64,000 bases of DNA. It comes from Favolaschia claudopus (lineage: Eukaryota; Basidiomycota; Agaricomycetes; Agaricales; Mycenaceae). This document shows positions 35,055 to 47,372 of this stretch, in pieces. Numbering within the stretch: the stretch's first letter is position 1; the number at the start of each line of letters is the position of its first letter. Made by a program: the position numbers and the translations under genes. Where the stretch lies: contig JAWWNJ010000029.1 in assembly GCA_037176885.1 (NCBI GenBank), positions 1,612,001-1,676,000 on the forward strand. Reading direction: 5' to 3'. The notes beneath the pieces are model-generated. The model saw only the letters and a list, made by a program, of their open reading frames with translations, did not search any database and was not told the DNA's origin.

Positions 35055-37267
35055 GATCGTAAGGATCTGTGAATTCAGCAGAGGCGGTCGTGGTGGGAGC
35101 CAAGTTGGAATGCGGTCACGAAGGCCGAGGAGCGTGAGATGAGGTCACATATGTGACATCACTGTGACATCCCCCCCTTTCCCTTCGCGGTCACTGGCAA
35201 CATCGACAAGGACGCGTCTGACCAACATCTGACGCGTTTTGACCCTTCGATCTCGCACCTCTGGGTACCCTCTGCCGATGTGAGCTGCTACCGCCAGCCA
35301 CACTGGTCTTCTTGTGGTATTCTAACGACTAAAAATTCCCAGCCGAGTTTGAGCCGAGTACTTCATTGGCACATTGGCCGACTCAGCAAGGCTGCACCTC
35401 GGAATGCCACCTCATACTTGCGCGTCTTTTTCTCATGGAGTCGCGCTTAAATTCACACTACTTAATGTTGGTTTTTTTTCCACAAGTTTATGTGTTCTTT
35501 CATCGTCCTCGGCCGCTTTCTGGAGTTCCTGTGCCTTCCCTCAGCGTCTCGATAACGCTGCAGACCGCGCATGCGCCTGACAGTGTACTGCGAGCACGAT
35601 GAGCTAGAGTTGCACCAGCAGACGCTACGCTAGCTTACGCTCAGGTAACGCATTGGAAAAGGCAGTGACTGGCCTACGCGGCGCCGCAGCGTCACGTTCG
35701 AAAGAAACAAATCTCATCCTTTCCTCCCTGTATTCTGTCTCCCGTTCTTCGGCTCGGACATGGTAGGGCAGCTGCTTCTAGTTTGTTGTGGGGAAAAACG
35801 GATTCGAATTCATCTTAGCAGCACAGATCCGGGCTTATAAGGTTGAACCAGGCCATTTCTTGTGTTCGCAATATGTCCCGGGATGTACATATGGACTGAC
35901 CATTATTTTTAGCATGCGAAAGCTCGCTCGCTGACCGTCGGCCGGGGTACAAACACTCTTAACTAGGTCCAAGTCAAGACAATTCATTTCTCGGACGGAG
36001 AAATATTTTATCATATGATGAAGGTGTGTCTTGTTTTCAACTAAGTTTCGTTCAAAGTCGTCTGGATCAGCTTGCTACGTTCATCAGGGAGTCCGAGATC
36101 TGGTGTTCAGTAAGTTGTCAAACAGAAAATTCTTCGCTAGAGGACCACTACGGAAAAAGATTTGATTTCCCCAAGTAACGTGCAACAAGACATACGAATC
36201 AGGGGCACAAACGAACAATTTTTCTACCCGTCCGGGCGAGGGCTTCCAGCAAGAAACTCGTGAAGCGTACAATCAAACCAACCAAGTTCAAAGATATTGT
36301 GCCCCAGGTATATTTTTCGACACACGCAAACTTTAGCTTAGCGATAAACTAATATATTATTCGACACAGATGACTCGAATCGACTCGGACGAGAATCAAG
36401 AAGCCTTCGCGTGGCTATTGATGAGTACTACGAAAAGCGGCACATTTTCGACGAGAAATTCGAAGAGGAAGATAATCTCGAATCGCAGCGTAATCACCTT
36501 TGCTTCTTGGAGATTTGGCGCGACTCCCGAACCTTCACAGGTACCTTCGGCCATTTGATCGGGGATTTTGACACAATGCTTCGCGGAAACCAAGCGGAAA
36601 CCTTTCCTGGGGAACGGATCACCACATTCAAGTTTGTTGTGTCTGTGGGCTCCTTCAATCCACTGATTTCTCGCTTCCAGGTTCAATCGTTCAAATGCGC
36701 GCATACTTATCATCTATCAGTCCAAGCAGCGTTTGCCCACCGACTCCATATCCTAATCGGCATATTCTTTTGCAATCCGAAATCTCAACGAAAAAAAAAA
36801 ATCAAAAAGATTCACGAGGACCTCAGCACCACATCCAGCTGCGAACAGTCTGCGAACGTTCTCGAAAATTCAACAGCATCCGCAGAACAAAAACGCGCGA
36901 AATCTATCCCGCCACCATCACAAATGTCAGTAAGATCAACAGGGGTATCCAAAAAAGGGAATATTGAAGGTGATTGGCGGGATGATGCGTGTGGCGGCCA
37001 GCAACGCCAACGACAGCGGCCGGCAGCGCTGTCAGAGTCGATTGACTCTCTCTCTGCTCTGCCCGTCGTCCTCGCCGTCGTCGACACTGGCTTTGCTCGC
37101 TGTGGACGGCGTTCTCTGTGAAGAGTTAGCTGTGTGCTGTGTCCTCTAACAGCCTGGGAGGACTGGACGTTCTCGCGGACCGGCGAATCTTGTGCCCTCG
37201 CCCTTCTCACCCTTGATTCTCTCGCACGTCGCCCTCTCTGGTCTGACTCTGGCACTCTGCGCACCCG
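35055..37267. other. 2.2 kb without a supported gene
   Basis: Holds palindromic TCACATATGTGA near 35146-35157 and the promoter of the G-alpha gene at its right end. An open stretch around 36370-36640 reads like real protein (YYEKRHIFDEKFEEEDNLES, CFLEIWRDSRTFTGTFG) but has no start or family I can support; it may be a remnant. Confidence 0.4.
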
Positions 37268-39928
37268 ATGGGCCAACCCGCCTCCAAGGAAGCCCGCTCC
37301 GAAAAAGCCCGCTCAGACGCCATCGACCGCCAAATCACAGAAGACTCCAAGCGGTACAAAAAAGAATGCAAGATCCTCCTCCTCGGCTCCGGCGAGTCGG
37401 GCAAGTCCACCATCGTGAAGCAGATGAAGATCATCCACCAGACGGGCTTCGACGAGCGCGAGCGGGTGGATTACCGCGCGATCATATACAAGAACGTGCT
37501 AGATAGCGCGCGGACGCTGGCGAGGGTCGTGAGAAGGGTGGGAATCGGCGCGTTTGGGGAGGGGAGGGAGAGGGAGTATGCGTTGAGGGTGGTGAGGGCG
37601 TTCCCGCCTGTGCGCGGTGCTGCCGCGGATAGCATAAGCAATCACAACAACAGCAACTTTGCGTTTGCGGACGACGGGAGCAGCAGCCTGGGGCACGGGA
37701 CGATGACCACCACCACCACCGAGGACGAAAGCACCCTCGATACCATCGAGGACGACATCATGTCGGACGAGGCGGGTGTGGACCCCTCGATCATCGACGT
37801 CGGCGTCGACCCCGTGCCGTTCACGCGCATCGAGGAGCGCGAGGAGCGCAGGGGGATTCAGACGGGAAGGGTGAGCACAAGGCCGGGAACGGCGGAGGCG
37901 CCGACGCCGACGGCGGATGTGTTGGCGGAGACGCATGCGATTCTGACGCCGGCGTTGGTGGATGCGATTTGGCATGTTGCGAGGGCGCCGGCGGTGGAGA
38001 GGATGGTGGATGAGCATCCGGGGGAGTTTTATTTGATGGATAGTGCGGGGTAGTGAGTGCTGCCCGTTGTTGTTTAAATTTTGAGTGGTTTGCTGACAAG
38101 GCTGCTAGCTTTTTCTCGAGTATACATCGTATCGCTGCGCCTACCTATGTGCCTTCGGAGGAAGACGTTTTGAGAGCGAGAGCGAAGAGTACGGCGATCA
38201 TCGAGACGCGGTTCTGGATGGGGGACCTAATGTGCGCGTTTCTGGCTCTTTTACTTACTCCGACCGACTCTCTTCCCCAGGATCCACATGTTCGACGTCG
38301 GCGGGCAGAGGTCAGAGCGGAAGAAGTGGATACATTGCTTCGAGAGGTGCGTGTCGTATCGAGACTACTCCTTCATTACCAAAGCTAACTCGTCGACAAT
38401 CTAGCGTCACATCCATCATCTTCTGCACAGCGCTGAGCGAGTACGACCAGGTACTGGAGGAGGAGAGGCGGGTGGTGAGTCCCTGTCTTTCCAGACTCGT
38501 TTCCTTTTCCCGTCCCCGCTCGGTGGAGGTGTATTGCCTAGCTATGCGGCGAGCAGATCTCGCCGTCTCATTACGATTGGGAGAAACGGAGCATCACGCC
38601 TGCTGAGGAGCGTGTCGCCTTACCTGACCTTCTCTCTTCATGACAACGAACTCTACTCTTCGAAGTAGAAGCGAGAAGGAAGATCCGTCTTGCCATTTGC
38701 TACCTCCTCCCTTACCACCTCCCTTCTCCTCCCTCTCTCTCCCCTCCTCCCCCTCCCTCTTTTGTATTTTTCACTCACCTCCTCACCTCCTCTCATTTCG
38801 CAGAACCGCATGCGCGAATCCCTCTACCTCTTCGAATCCGTCATCAACTCGCGCTGGTTCCTCCGCACGAGCGTGATATTGTTCTTGAATAAGATCGATG
38901 TGTTTAAGAGGAAATTGCCGAAGGTGAGTCGGGTTGGGTTTCGACATCTTGGATGGGAGAAAGGGAGAATGGGAGAGGGGGATGGAAGGAGAGGGGGACG
39001 GGCTCAATGGGACAGCGGCGGCAGCAGTCTATCATGCCCACTTTCTCGCGGTTTGGGAGGAAGGTGCGCCGGGGAGGAATCTGAGAGAGTGGTGTTGTCC
39101 GCCCTGCGAGGCATTGCGACGAGTATGGGCATGTACTCGCTCACCCTTGATGTTGGCTGTGGACAAATGCGGGAGCGATGGTCTTAGACGCCGCTCGTCT
39201 ACCATCCTTTCCCCCTCTCCTCCCCTTTTCCCCTTCCACCTTTCTCTCTCCCTTCCCCCTCTCATCCCTTATCCACCTCACATACTCACCCCACCCACCA
39301 GATCCCCCTCGGCCGCTTCTTCCCCGAATACGCCGGCGGGAACGACCTCCAGAAAGCGGCGAAGTATATCTTGTGGAAGTTCATGCAGGAGAATCGGGCG
39401 AAGTTGACGGTGTATCCGCAGTGAGTTTTTGTTTCTTTTTTGTCGTTTTTGGGGTTTCGGAAAGACAGCCCGTGTTTGTCTCGTCGGTGGGGAAGGCGCG
39501 GCGCAGTGCTGCAGCGGTGTCTCATCCTTTGGTCATTCCACGTCCCCCCTCGCTTCGTTCTTGCTGTGGCAGTCGGCGAGGCGAGCGGTGTGTGTGCGTG
39601 TGATGTCAACGGGAAGGGCTGGAGGAGGGTGGAGGCTCCCCTCGGCAACACCTTTCTCCTCCCTCCTCCCTCCTCCCCTCGTCTTCTTCGCCCCTCTGCG
39701 CTTTCTCTTCCTTCCTGATTCCGTCTTTCTCGTTCTCCTACTTTTCCTCCCCTCCCTCCTTCTCTCCCATTTGTTTCTTCCCCTCACCTCTAACTCGACT
39801 AACACTGCCCTCTTCCTCCATCCCCCAGCGTCACCCAAGCCACGAACACGAAGAACATCCGGCTGGTGTTTGCAGCAGTCAAGGAGACGATATTGCAGAA
39901 TGCGCTCAAGGATTCGGGGATTCTGTAG
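37268..39928 (+). CDS. Heterotrimeric G-protein alpha subunit, divergent
   Basis: Seven exons (37268..38049, 38109..38231, 38281..38346, 38405..38474, 38804..38923, 39302..39420, 39829..39928) give 459 aa, against about 355 in typical G-alpha. An N-myristoylation signal MGQPAS opens the protein; there is no Cys3 for palmitoylation. The P-loop is [16 protein letters not shown]. Switch I is [11 protein letters not shown], where the usual R-x-K-T-T-G-I has Ser for the Mg-binding Thr and Ala for Gly. Switch II is [18 protein letters not shown] with the catalytic Gln kept. NKID is intact, and the base-binding TCAT is TQAT. The C-terminus is ALKDSGIL. About 100 extra residues, Ser/Thr/Asp-rich ([14 protein letters not shown]), sit in the helical domain. 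It should act at the plasma membrane in receptor signalling and resembles expanded basidiomycete-specific G-alphas. Three introns are 329-408 nt. Confidence 0.9.
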
Positions 39929-40905
39929 CGGTGGCGGAGGATGGATGCGGTGCCACCGCGATGATATCGTGCGGAATGGATGGATACGGGGGACACGCGC
40001 AACGACCTCCTGGATGGGCTGATGCAAGCAACGCCTCGCGTGGCATTCTCAGGATGGAGGCATGGGTGGACCCTTGGAATGCGGACGGGATGCCGCCTAT
40101 ACCACGGCCGGGTGGACGCACGCCTCCGTCTGCTGCAGCGCCTGACTATCCCGGACCTGACCGGCGGTATACGAAAAGGGCACGCGAGCATGGTGGGTAC
40201 GTCCCGCGTCGGGAAGATATCTGGGAATTCGGAACCGGGCGACTCTGCTCTTACAAGCCTACGCCTCGCGAAGCGCCGTGCCATTGCTATTCCCCTCTGT
40301 TTGTTGTTTTCTTTTGGATCTATGGTCTTCCTATCTCTCTCTGGTGTATATGTAGTTGACTGTCTCTCTATCTCCCTCGCTCACTCACGTACTCAATGTC
40401 TCTCACTTGGCGCATATTTTCTCTTCGCCGCACACTCACCTCGTACTAATGTCACATACAATCTACTTACAATACTTACTTACCAATGAACCCTGGTGGT
40501 CGTTACCTGTACAATCTTTTAACTTACACCTATATGTTGTGCTATAGATGATGATGCTATTCAGATAGCGACTTGTTCCTCAGTTTCGAGCTCACCCAGC
40601 CAAATCCAAAAAAGGAAATTTTTGGCGTCCAAGGCTCCACATTCGTACGTCGACGACGACGACGGAGCTACTGCTGGTGCTCGTCTCTAGCTTCCTTCTG
40701 CCTTTCTTCGGTCTCATGCGCACGGTGCTGGACGACTCTGGAATGGTAGGCGCCCTCGGCGCTTCTAGCATAGCCGAGATCAGCTTCCACAGCACTTTGA
40801 CGCCCATGGAAAAACCTTAGCTTTTACGCTTACCTGCTCTGTAGTAAGTCCCTTTCCTAGCCTTGCTCTACCTTCTTATGGATAGCAGTGAGCCTACAAG
40901 ACCAG
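39929..40905. other. Intergenic plus unresolved 5' end of membrane gene
   Basis: Nothing recognised apart from the probable first exon of the downstream membrane protein, which must lie just left of the acceptor at 40905. I could not choose its start codon. Confidence 0.45.
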
Positions 40906-42161
40906 TGCCTTCCCCCGAATCCTGATATTAGCGGACTCGGCGTCCGCATCTCGTTCTATGTCCAAACCATCGCCCTAGGCAAGACCGCTCTATCCTGTCC
41001 TATGCGTCGTCAAACTGAGCCGAATGGTATTACTATCTAGTTCTCCTCACCGCGCGTTCCCTCGAGGAAGCCCTCAACTCCGTCTGGACGCTCATGGGCA
41101 CCTCCTTCGGGCTCACCGTCTCCGCCCTCGTCTCCGCCGTCCGGGATGAACTCCCGCTCTACCAAGCCATCATCGTCACCGACCTCGTCTGGCTCGCCAA
41201 CTGGGCCATCTTCATGGCGTTGGCGACGTACAATCGACATCCGCGCGGATCGCATGCGGTGCAGTATACCGCCATTGGACAGACGTATTTCTCCATTGCG
41301 TGTATACTGTATTTGTGGGCGCGCGCGAAGGAGCTGGATAATGGATTCACGGAACAGGCGGAGGGGACGGTGTTTGTGGTGCTGTTTATGTCGACGAGTG
41401 CGACGGGGGCGGGGAGGACGGCGGCGCTGGTGGTGATTTCGATTTTGCTTGCGGGGTATACGGTCGTGGCTGCGGTGTTCCTATCGAGGAGGGTGCAGAG
41501 TTCGATTCGGCTTGAAAATGCGAAGAAGGGGACACTGTTGCCGCTCAAACGACGCCATTCGGCGGCCTCGACTGTCCCTGCCTCTGCCCACCGGTCTCCA
41601 ACGCCTCCGCCTGCGACTTCCATCTCACCACTACCACCTTCCCCTTCGACGCCGCACACGCCGAAACCTCCCAACGGCACGCCGCCCACGACGAACCCAA
41701 TGCGCCTCCCGCCCTCGCTCTCGCTCGATCCGCATCTCATCATCCTCGGCCTCTTCATCCTCGTCCCCTATGTCATCAGCGTCGGCGACACAGAGCTGCA
41801 GATACGGCGGAACGCGCCTTGTCATGACGATGATGAGACGACGTGGGGGTTCGGGCAGGTGGGTGATTTCGAGTCCTTCCTTGCCTTTCATTCTTTTATT
41901 CTTGGAAGCTCACTGCTTGTCGTTTTGCAGATCCTCGCACTGACAGTGACCATCGTCCCCGTCGTCGTGACCATCCAGGCGTTCCGCAAGTACGGGTGGA
42001 AGCAGCGGCCGCGCGTCGCGCAGGAGAAGGCGGGTCGGGGGCATAGGCATTCTCGCTCACATTCTCATGGGCAGGGGCATGCGCATGCTGCTGCTGCTTT
42101 GAGTCCTCATGGGCATGATGGATATTCTTCGCGTCCGGATGATGACGGGGCGCATGTATGA
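40906..42161 (+). CDS. Multi-pass membrane protein, 5' exon unresolved
   Basis: Exons 40906..40978, 41041..41858 and 41931..42161 give 373 codons; a first exon with the start is missing from the model. The NPDISGLGVRISFYVQTIAL opening motif is typical of a repeated, uncharacterised family of mushroom membrane proteins. About seven or eight hydrophobic segments follow (MGTSFGLTVSALVSA, AIIVTDLVWLANWAIFMALA, TAALVVISILLAGYTVVAAV, LIILGLFILVPYVISV, ILALTVTIVPVVVTI). A Pro/Ser/Thr loop separates segments near residue 185-225. The tail is His-rich (GHRHSRSHSHGQGHAHAA). The first intron appears to use a GC donor (CTAG/GCAAGA). The last intron is 72 nt and in frame. Function unknown. Confidence 0.72.
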
Positions 42162-42517
42162 GAGTGGTTCCCTTTCCCCGATACCGATACCGTTTGCTTT
42201 GACTCGTCGCAATGCTTTCCGCCGTGAGGACTCATTTCCTCCTACTTATACTTACCTACTTGGATATATGTATCTCGTTAGCCTGCTCTTTAGCTGTTTC
42301 GTTGTTCTATACCTATGTGTATCCTATATACTCAACCTGTTTATCATCCTCACTGCATCCTGGGTCAACTATTCTTCAAGAAATGAAGATGGGTGGGCAG
42401 CGGAGGTTACGTCACTTGACTGCCTTTTGCTTTCTGCCACGATCTCGTTCGTCTACATACTACCACCCCAGCTCATCTGGAGTTTACTTGCTTGGCACAG
42501 CTCATGTCTCAGGATAA
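42162..42517. other. Intergenic, no gene
   Basis: About 350 bp between the membrane gene and the decayed F-box copy. AT-rich; no start or promoter for the F-box copy could be identified. Confidence 0.4.
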
Positions 42518-44019
42518 TATCTTGCTTCAGACTCTGATAGCCAGTCGTTCGAAGTCATCGCCCCAGATCTAGGAAGCACTCCCACCCCAGTGCACGATTT
42601 GCCACCAGGAATCATTTCTGATATCTTCATCCTGTGTTGGACGGGTCAAACCCTCACCCACAACTGCGCCTCTTCTTCTCGCCGTGGCTGGAGGGAGATC
42701 GCTCTTGATACGTGCCAGTTGTGGTGCTCCATCTACCTCGAAATCCCTTGGGAGAGCGATCGCTGGGACACGTACTCGCAAACCGCCCTCCGTTTGCTTC
42801 AAACGTGGATCCACTGCCCTCTGTCCTTGGGCATCGATCAAAATCGCCTCTTCCCCCGCCCAGGACAACTCGCTGATTCACAACCGAAGGAGATTTCCAC
42901 GGAATTGCTACATTTTCTGTCCACATATGCAGCGCAGATCTATCGTCTCGAAGCTCGTGTTTTCGGCAGCCAATTTGACCAGATAATCCCTCCCAACACA
43001 TCCCTTCCTCTTCTTCAGACTATTCACATCCCATCCTTCGAAGAGGCTCGTTTGTCAGACATTTTGAACAGCGCTCCTTTGCTCTGTGACCTGCGGTTTT
43101 GTCGGAACATGCCCGAATACAATCTCTCTTTCAATACTATAACTATGCTCGATGCAGGCGAAGTCTCCCCCGATTTCTTCCTCCGTATTTTGGATCAATT
43201 CCCTGCTCTTCAGCGTCTGAAGTGCTTTAACAGCATATATATATCAGATTATCTCCCGCTAAAGGTTACCACGCACCCACACCTGGCGGTCCTGAAACTC
43301 AGCAGGTCTTACACCCTCGGCAAGACTGTCCTTCCGAGCCTTCGAGATCTCCAAATCACCCGTGACAGCTCACCGTCTGTTCCCGACATTGCGGACATCC
43401 ACTCCCTCGTCACCCATTCTTCCTGTGCGCTTCGCAGCCTGGACATGAGCATCGGAGATGCCAGGACCACCGAATTCTACGACTTCCTCGCCGCTCTTCC
43501 GGCGCTCGTAACACTCCATATAAACGACTGCGACAACCTCGATGATACGCTTGAAGCAATCTTACGTCGCGTCAGCCATCTTAGCCGACTGAGGAGTCTC
43601 AGCGTTCGAGTAGGCTCCCTAGCGGCGTCCTCCATCGATTTCGAGCGGCTATCTGCGATGCTACGCCGCCGAGAAGCGGCTGCCAAAGCCGCGTTCCCGA
43701 TAGCGAAATTAAAGAGGCTGCACATCACAATGGTCATCCCTCGTCCAAGTCCGTGCCCGTGGTCCGTCGAGGACGAGTGGTCGCTTGACCAGTATCGAGA
43801 TCTCATAACCCCAGGGGAGTCGGCCAGCGCAGTATTTAGAACTCTCATTGAGGATGGTCTTGACCTGCTATTCACGGCGAGTTCATCAAAAGGCGAGGAC
43901 ATATCTTGGCCGAAACCCCTTGGTATGTTTTTTTTCTTCTTCCGAAATCTCGCAATTCATTGGGCTCTCGTCTGGTACTCGCCTGCACAGTGATTGATCC
44001 CCTGGAAGATGATCGGTGA
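42518..44019 (+). pseudogene. Decaying copy of F-box/LRR protein B
   Basis: The reading frame from 42518 to 43922 plus mini-exon 43991..44019 matches F-box B over nearly its whole length (DTCQLWCSIYLEIPWES, STELLHFLSTYA, FGSQFDQIIPPNTSLPLL, YDFLAALPAL, ending VIDPLEDDR). There is no in-frame ATG before VHDLPPGIISDIFILC. Right after the F-box a stretch is read in the wrong frame: B has LPVHGRVKPSPETAPLLLAQ, the copy has WTGQTLTHNCASSSRRG, and the correct frame is still visible on another register. Paired small deletions therefore shift and restore the frame. A few residues after LLQTWI are also missing. An upstream start exon cannot be excluded, but the F-box is damaged. Confidence 0.75.
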
Positions 44020-44458
44020 ATGCCCCGAATGAGTTTTCCTTCAATTGTTCTTGATGTTACTTTAAACTACTGGAAATGTACTATACCTGTTTGATCTAGA
44101 TGTGAATCTACCATCATCCTTGCTTTCTTGATTGGCCGAGGTAGAGGCTGCCAGTGTTTTGACTTTTGAGTTCCTTTCTTGAAACCACTTTAAAAACCTT
44201 CGTCTTCGCGCGTCAAAGGCCAAACAAAAAATAAAAATAATCTCGTTTTCAAAGATTTCGACAACAATCAAGTTCGCAAGGGACGAATTTGAGGGCGGAG
44301 GCCCAATTTCTCTAACTTGAACTTCTGTTCGACTATTTTTGCTTACGTCAGTGTTTGAGCGGCAAACAATCCAGGCGTGACCGTGACGCGTCTTGCCCTT
44401 CCCCACCATTCAACCACCATCCGCAAAGGCTCGTGGGCCACATAAGCGTCCTTTAACT

Positions 44459-46279
44459 ATGGGAACTGAAACTGAACGAGGGAAATCAGACAGGTATCGA
44501 CTTGGCTCTCATTTACTCCAGCATTAGGAATTAAAATCCAATTTTTTGCGCCTCAGAACATCAATTGACTCTTTCGTATCGGAGGCCCGAGAATTAGAAA
44601 CTCAGATTGCCTGGCATTACGAGCAGATCAAAATATTGAATGCCAAGCGAAACGCAATCGTCCCAATCCGTCGGCTCCCCAACGAGCTGATGACCCGCAT
44701 TTTCACTATTTTCGCCGTGGACTCGGACTCCCCGCTGTCGGAGGCTCTATTCAGCTTGAAATGGACGAAAATCATGAAAGTCTGTCAACATTGGTACTCA
44801 CTTGCACTGGCAGCGCAACATCTATGGGCTTTTATCGATCTAAAATGGAGTAGCAGCAATTCGCGCCGCCTTCTCGCTCAACTGGAACGATCTGGGGCCG
44901 CGCCGCTCACAATCAAGCTCAATTTGAGGAGTTACTCAAATCATTATGCGTCGTATGTTGTGGAGCATTCTGCTCGAATTCGGGAGCTTGAGTTGGCTGG
45001 CGAAGCCAAGTATATCTTCGCTTTCATTGCCACCCTCCCAAACTCGGATTTTACAAGCCTTTCCTCGCTTTCCTTGGATGCTTCATCCCATCTAGATCAG
45101 CTTCCCAACGAAATCGGCCGATCTCTCCCTTCAGTTTTACTCGAGGGAAGACTACCGCATCTACAATCGCTGTCTTTGGATTCCATCAACTTGCCATGGA
45201 CCGCCTTGCGCGGTTTGACATCTCTTTCCCTCACCAGATGCGCTGACTCGTCGCAATCCAACCCTTCCACTTTTGCGGGACTACTCGATATGCTCGCTGC
45301 GTCTCCTCTCCTGCGTCATCTAAAACTCCACCGTCTCTGCCCAGCTCCCATTCCCGAGCAATTTTACCTTACAATCGATCTCCCGGAACTCGCATCCCTT
45401 AGCCTTCAGGATCCGGAGAACCGTTGCCAGGCACTAATCGAACACCTCCATTTCCCCTTACACGCCTCGCTCAACCTCTTCCCTCACGGCTTGCACTCTG
45501 GTGCCGATATCCGGGACATTCTCGTGCCAATCCGCAGACGCCTACGGTCCCCCGGCGTGCCGGCTCCTCTTCTCCTGAAGCTCTATCGCACTCGGGAGGC
45601 ACAGTGCGCGACATCCTTTCACAACACTACTACTCCCCCGGATTTACTTTCCCGTCTCAACATGGAATGCCCACTTTCGCTGAACTGCCATCCGAGCACA
45701 GAGCATAGTCTGCGGCAGATGCTAACAAAACTAATCAAGGCGGTTCCGTCGAATTTCATCACACATCTAGACGGGCGGGAAACCTATTCCATGCGGCCAG
45801 CGACGTGGCGCACTGTTATCAGGCTTCTTCCATCTCTCGAAACGATACATCTGCTTTCCAACAAGGGCGCCGTGAGCTGTATCACTGCCCTGCAACAAAT
45901 CGCATTGATGGATTCAGACCGCCGTCGTACATTCCCTGAACTACACCGACTTCACATTATAATGTTTCGCTTGGATTCCGGTGATAATGCGGTCACGGAT
46001 ACATTGACGGCGCTGGAGGAGTACTTCCAGCTGGAGCCCGCTGTTGGTACTTCCATCAAAACTCTGGAATTTGTCGACTCTCAAGATGTCTTGTGCGATG
46101 GCGGTCCACTTGACGCGAAGCTCCAGCATATGTTCGCACTCACGAAAGCCGATATTATCGTGAACGGTGAGATATACGACCCTATCCAGCGGGAGAAAGA
46201 ATTGGCGGAGTTCAGGGCAGAGCAAAAGGCTTTCGTGCTCAAGTATGGACTCGAATATTCATATCCGGGGGACGATTGA
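44459..46279 (+). CDS. F-box/LRR-like protein A' (paralogue of A)
   Basis: Exons 44459..44493 and 44557..46279 (63-nt intron) give 585 aa, one frame throughout. The layout is that of F-box A: short first exon (MGTETERGKSD), coiled-coil start (SEARELETQIAWHYEQIKIL), F-box-like IVPIRRLPNELMTRIFTIFA, then VCQHWYSLALAAQHLWAFID and leucine-rich repeats (FTSLSSLSLDAS, HLQSLSLDSINL, LRGLTSLSLTRC). The two proteins align end to end, including IKAVPxxFITHLDGR near residue 385 and ILNGEIYDPI / IVNGEIYDPI near the C-terminus. Orientation is opposite to A. The intact frame suggests it is still functional. Likely SCF substrate receptor, target unknown. Confidence 0.85.
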
Positions 46280-46623
46280 ATGATGGGTGAGGCAAGTTTA
46301 TTGGTCTCGCTTTCTCGCCCGGACTGACAATCTTACAGGTCAACCGATGCCTCATATTCATTCCAAGAGGTTATAGATCTAGTTAAACATGCCGTATTGA
46401 ATGAACCCTTCGACACGCTTCTGATCTGGCAGATGTACAGCTTTTCGCATCTGCACGTCATACATTAGGGTAAAAGCGGTCCAACACCTGCTGGCTCTGT
46501 AAGGGTCATGAACCTGCGCCTCAAACAACAAACATGACTCGGACAACAGCCACTCACTGGACCCCTCAACTTTCTTCTCCCCAATTGACTCCATGCCGAG
46601 ACCGCAAAAAGTAACTTGAGGGT

Positions 46624-46679
46624 AGTTACTTGTACTTTGATGGCCGGTTATTTTGGCTGGGCGTACGTTGCGTTACTTT
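46624..46679 (+). repeat. Left end of repeat nest
   Basis: Starts AGTTACTTGTACTTTGATGG and includes GTACGTTGCGTTACTTT, which recurs inverted at 53199-53215. Confidence 0.55.
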
Positions 46680-47372
46680 ACTTTACTTTGATGTACTTTT
46701 CCCACGCTTGGCGAAACTTACTTGTACTTGCAGGCTTAAAATACAATTGTCAAAACAGATGTTCTGGAGCATTTGAGTGGAGCTAGAGGTCACATTTGAG
46801 CGATTTGAGTCTTCCTTGAGTCTTTATACCCCTACCTTTCACCAGAATTAACACTTTTGTCTGTATGTTCAATTCCTGCACTTCTTCAACTCACTACTAC
46901 GTGACGGCGAGAAGATAAATCGCCTCGGGAGTTTTACGCTCAATATCACGCTTCTATCAGAGTAGAAACTCCTCTTGTATGACGGTATTTATCACGCAAA
47001 AATAACGTACTGGTTGGTCTGTACGTCGTGGTCGTGAAATGTGCCGGAATTTGTGGTTGATAGTTCAAAGGAGTACGGGTATTTGATACTACTGCCCTTG
47101 CAATCTGCCTGCCGTGGTCATTTGACATGGTTCTCGGTTGCGGTGCTTTGAACTGCCGCCCCGGCATCTCAAACAAGCCATCACACAAATCAAATTATAT
47201 TGATTTCCGGCACCGATTGCCGGTCATATCACAGACGTGCCGCATTTTGCCAGCACATTCGGCGTCCCGAAGATCGAGGAGAATTCAGCGGAGAATACAG
47301 TTCTCGCTATTTCTCATTGATTCTCGACAATTGAAGGGGCGAGGAGTTCTCTGTGACTTGGTATCTTGAAAC

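Noticed and set aside
36370..37121. Candidate small gene with charged helical segment
   Set aside because: No start, splice pattern or family could be supported; noted only in the intergenic entry.
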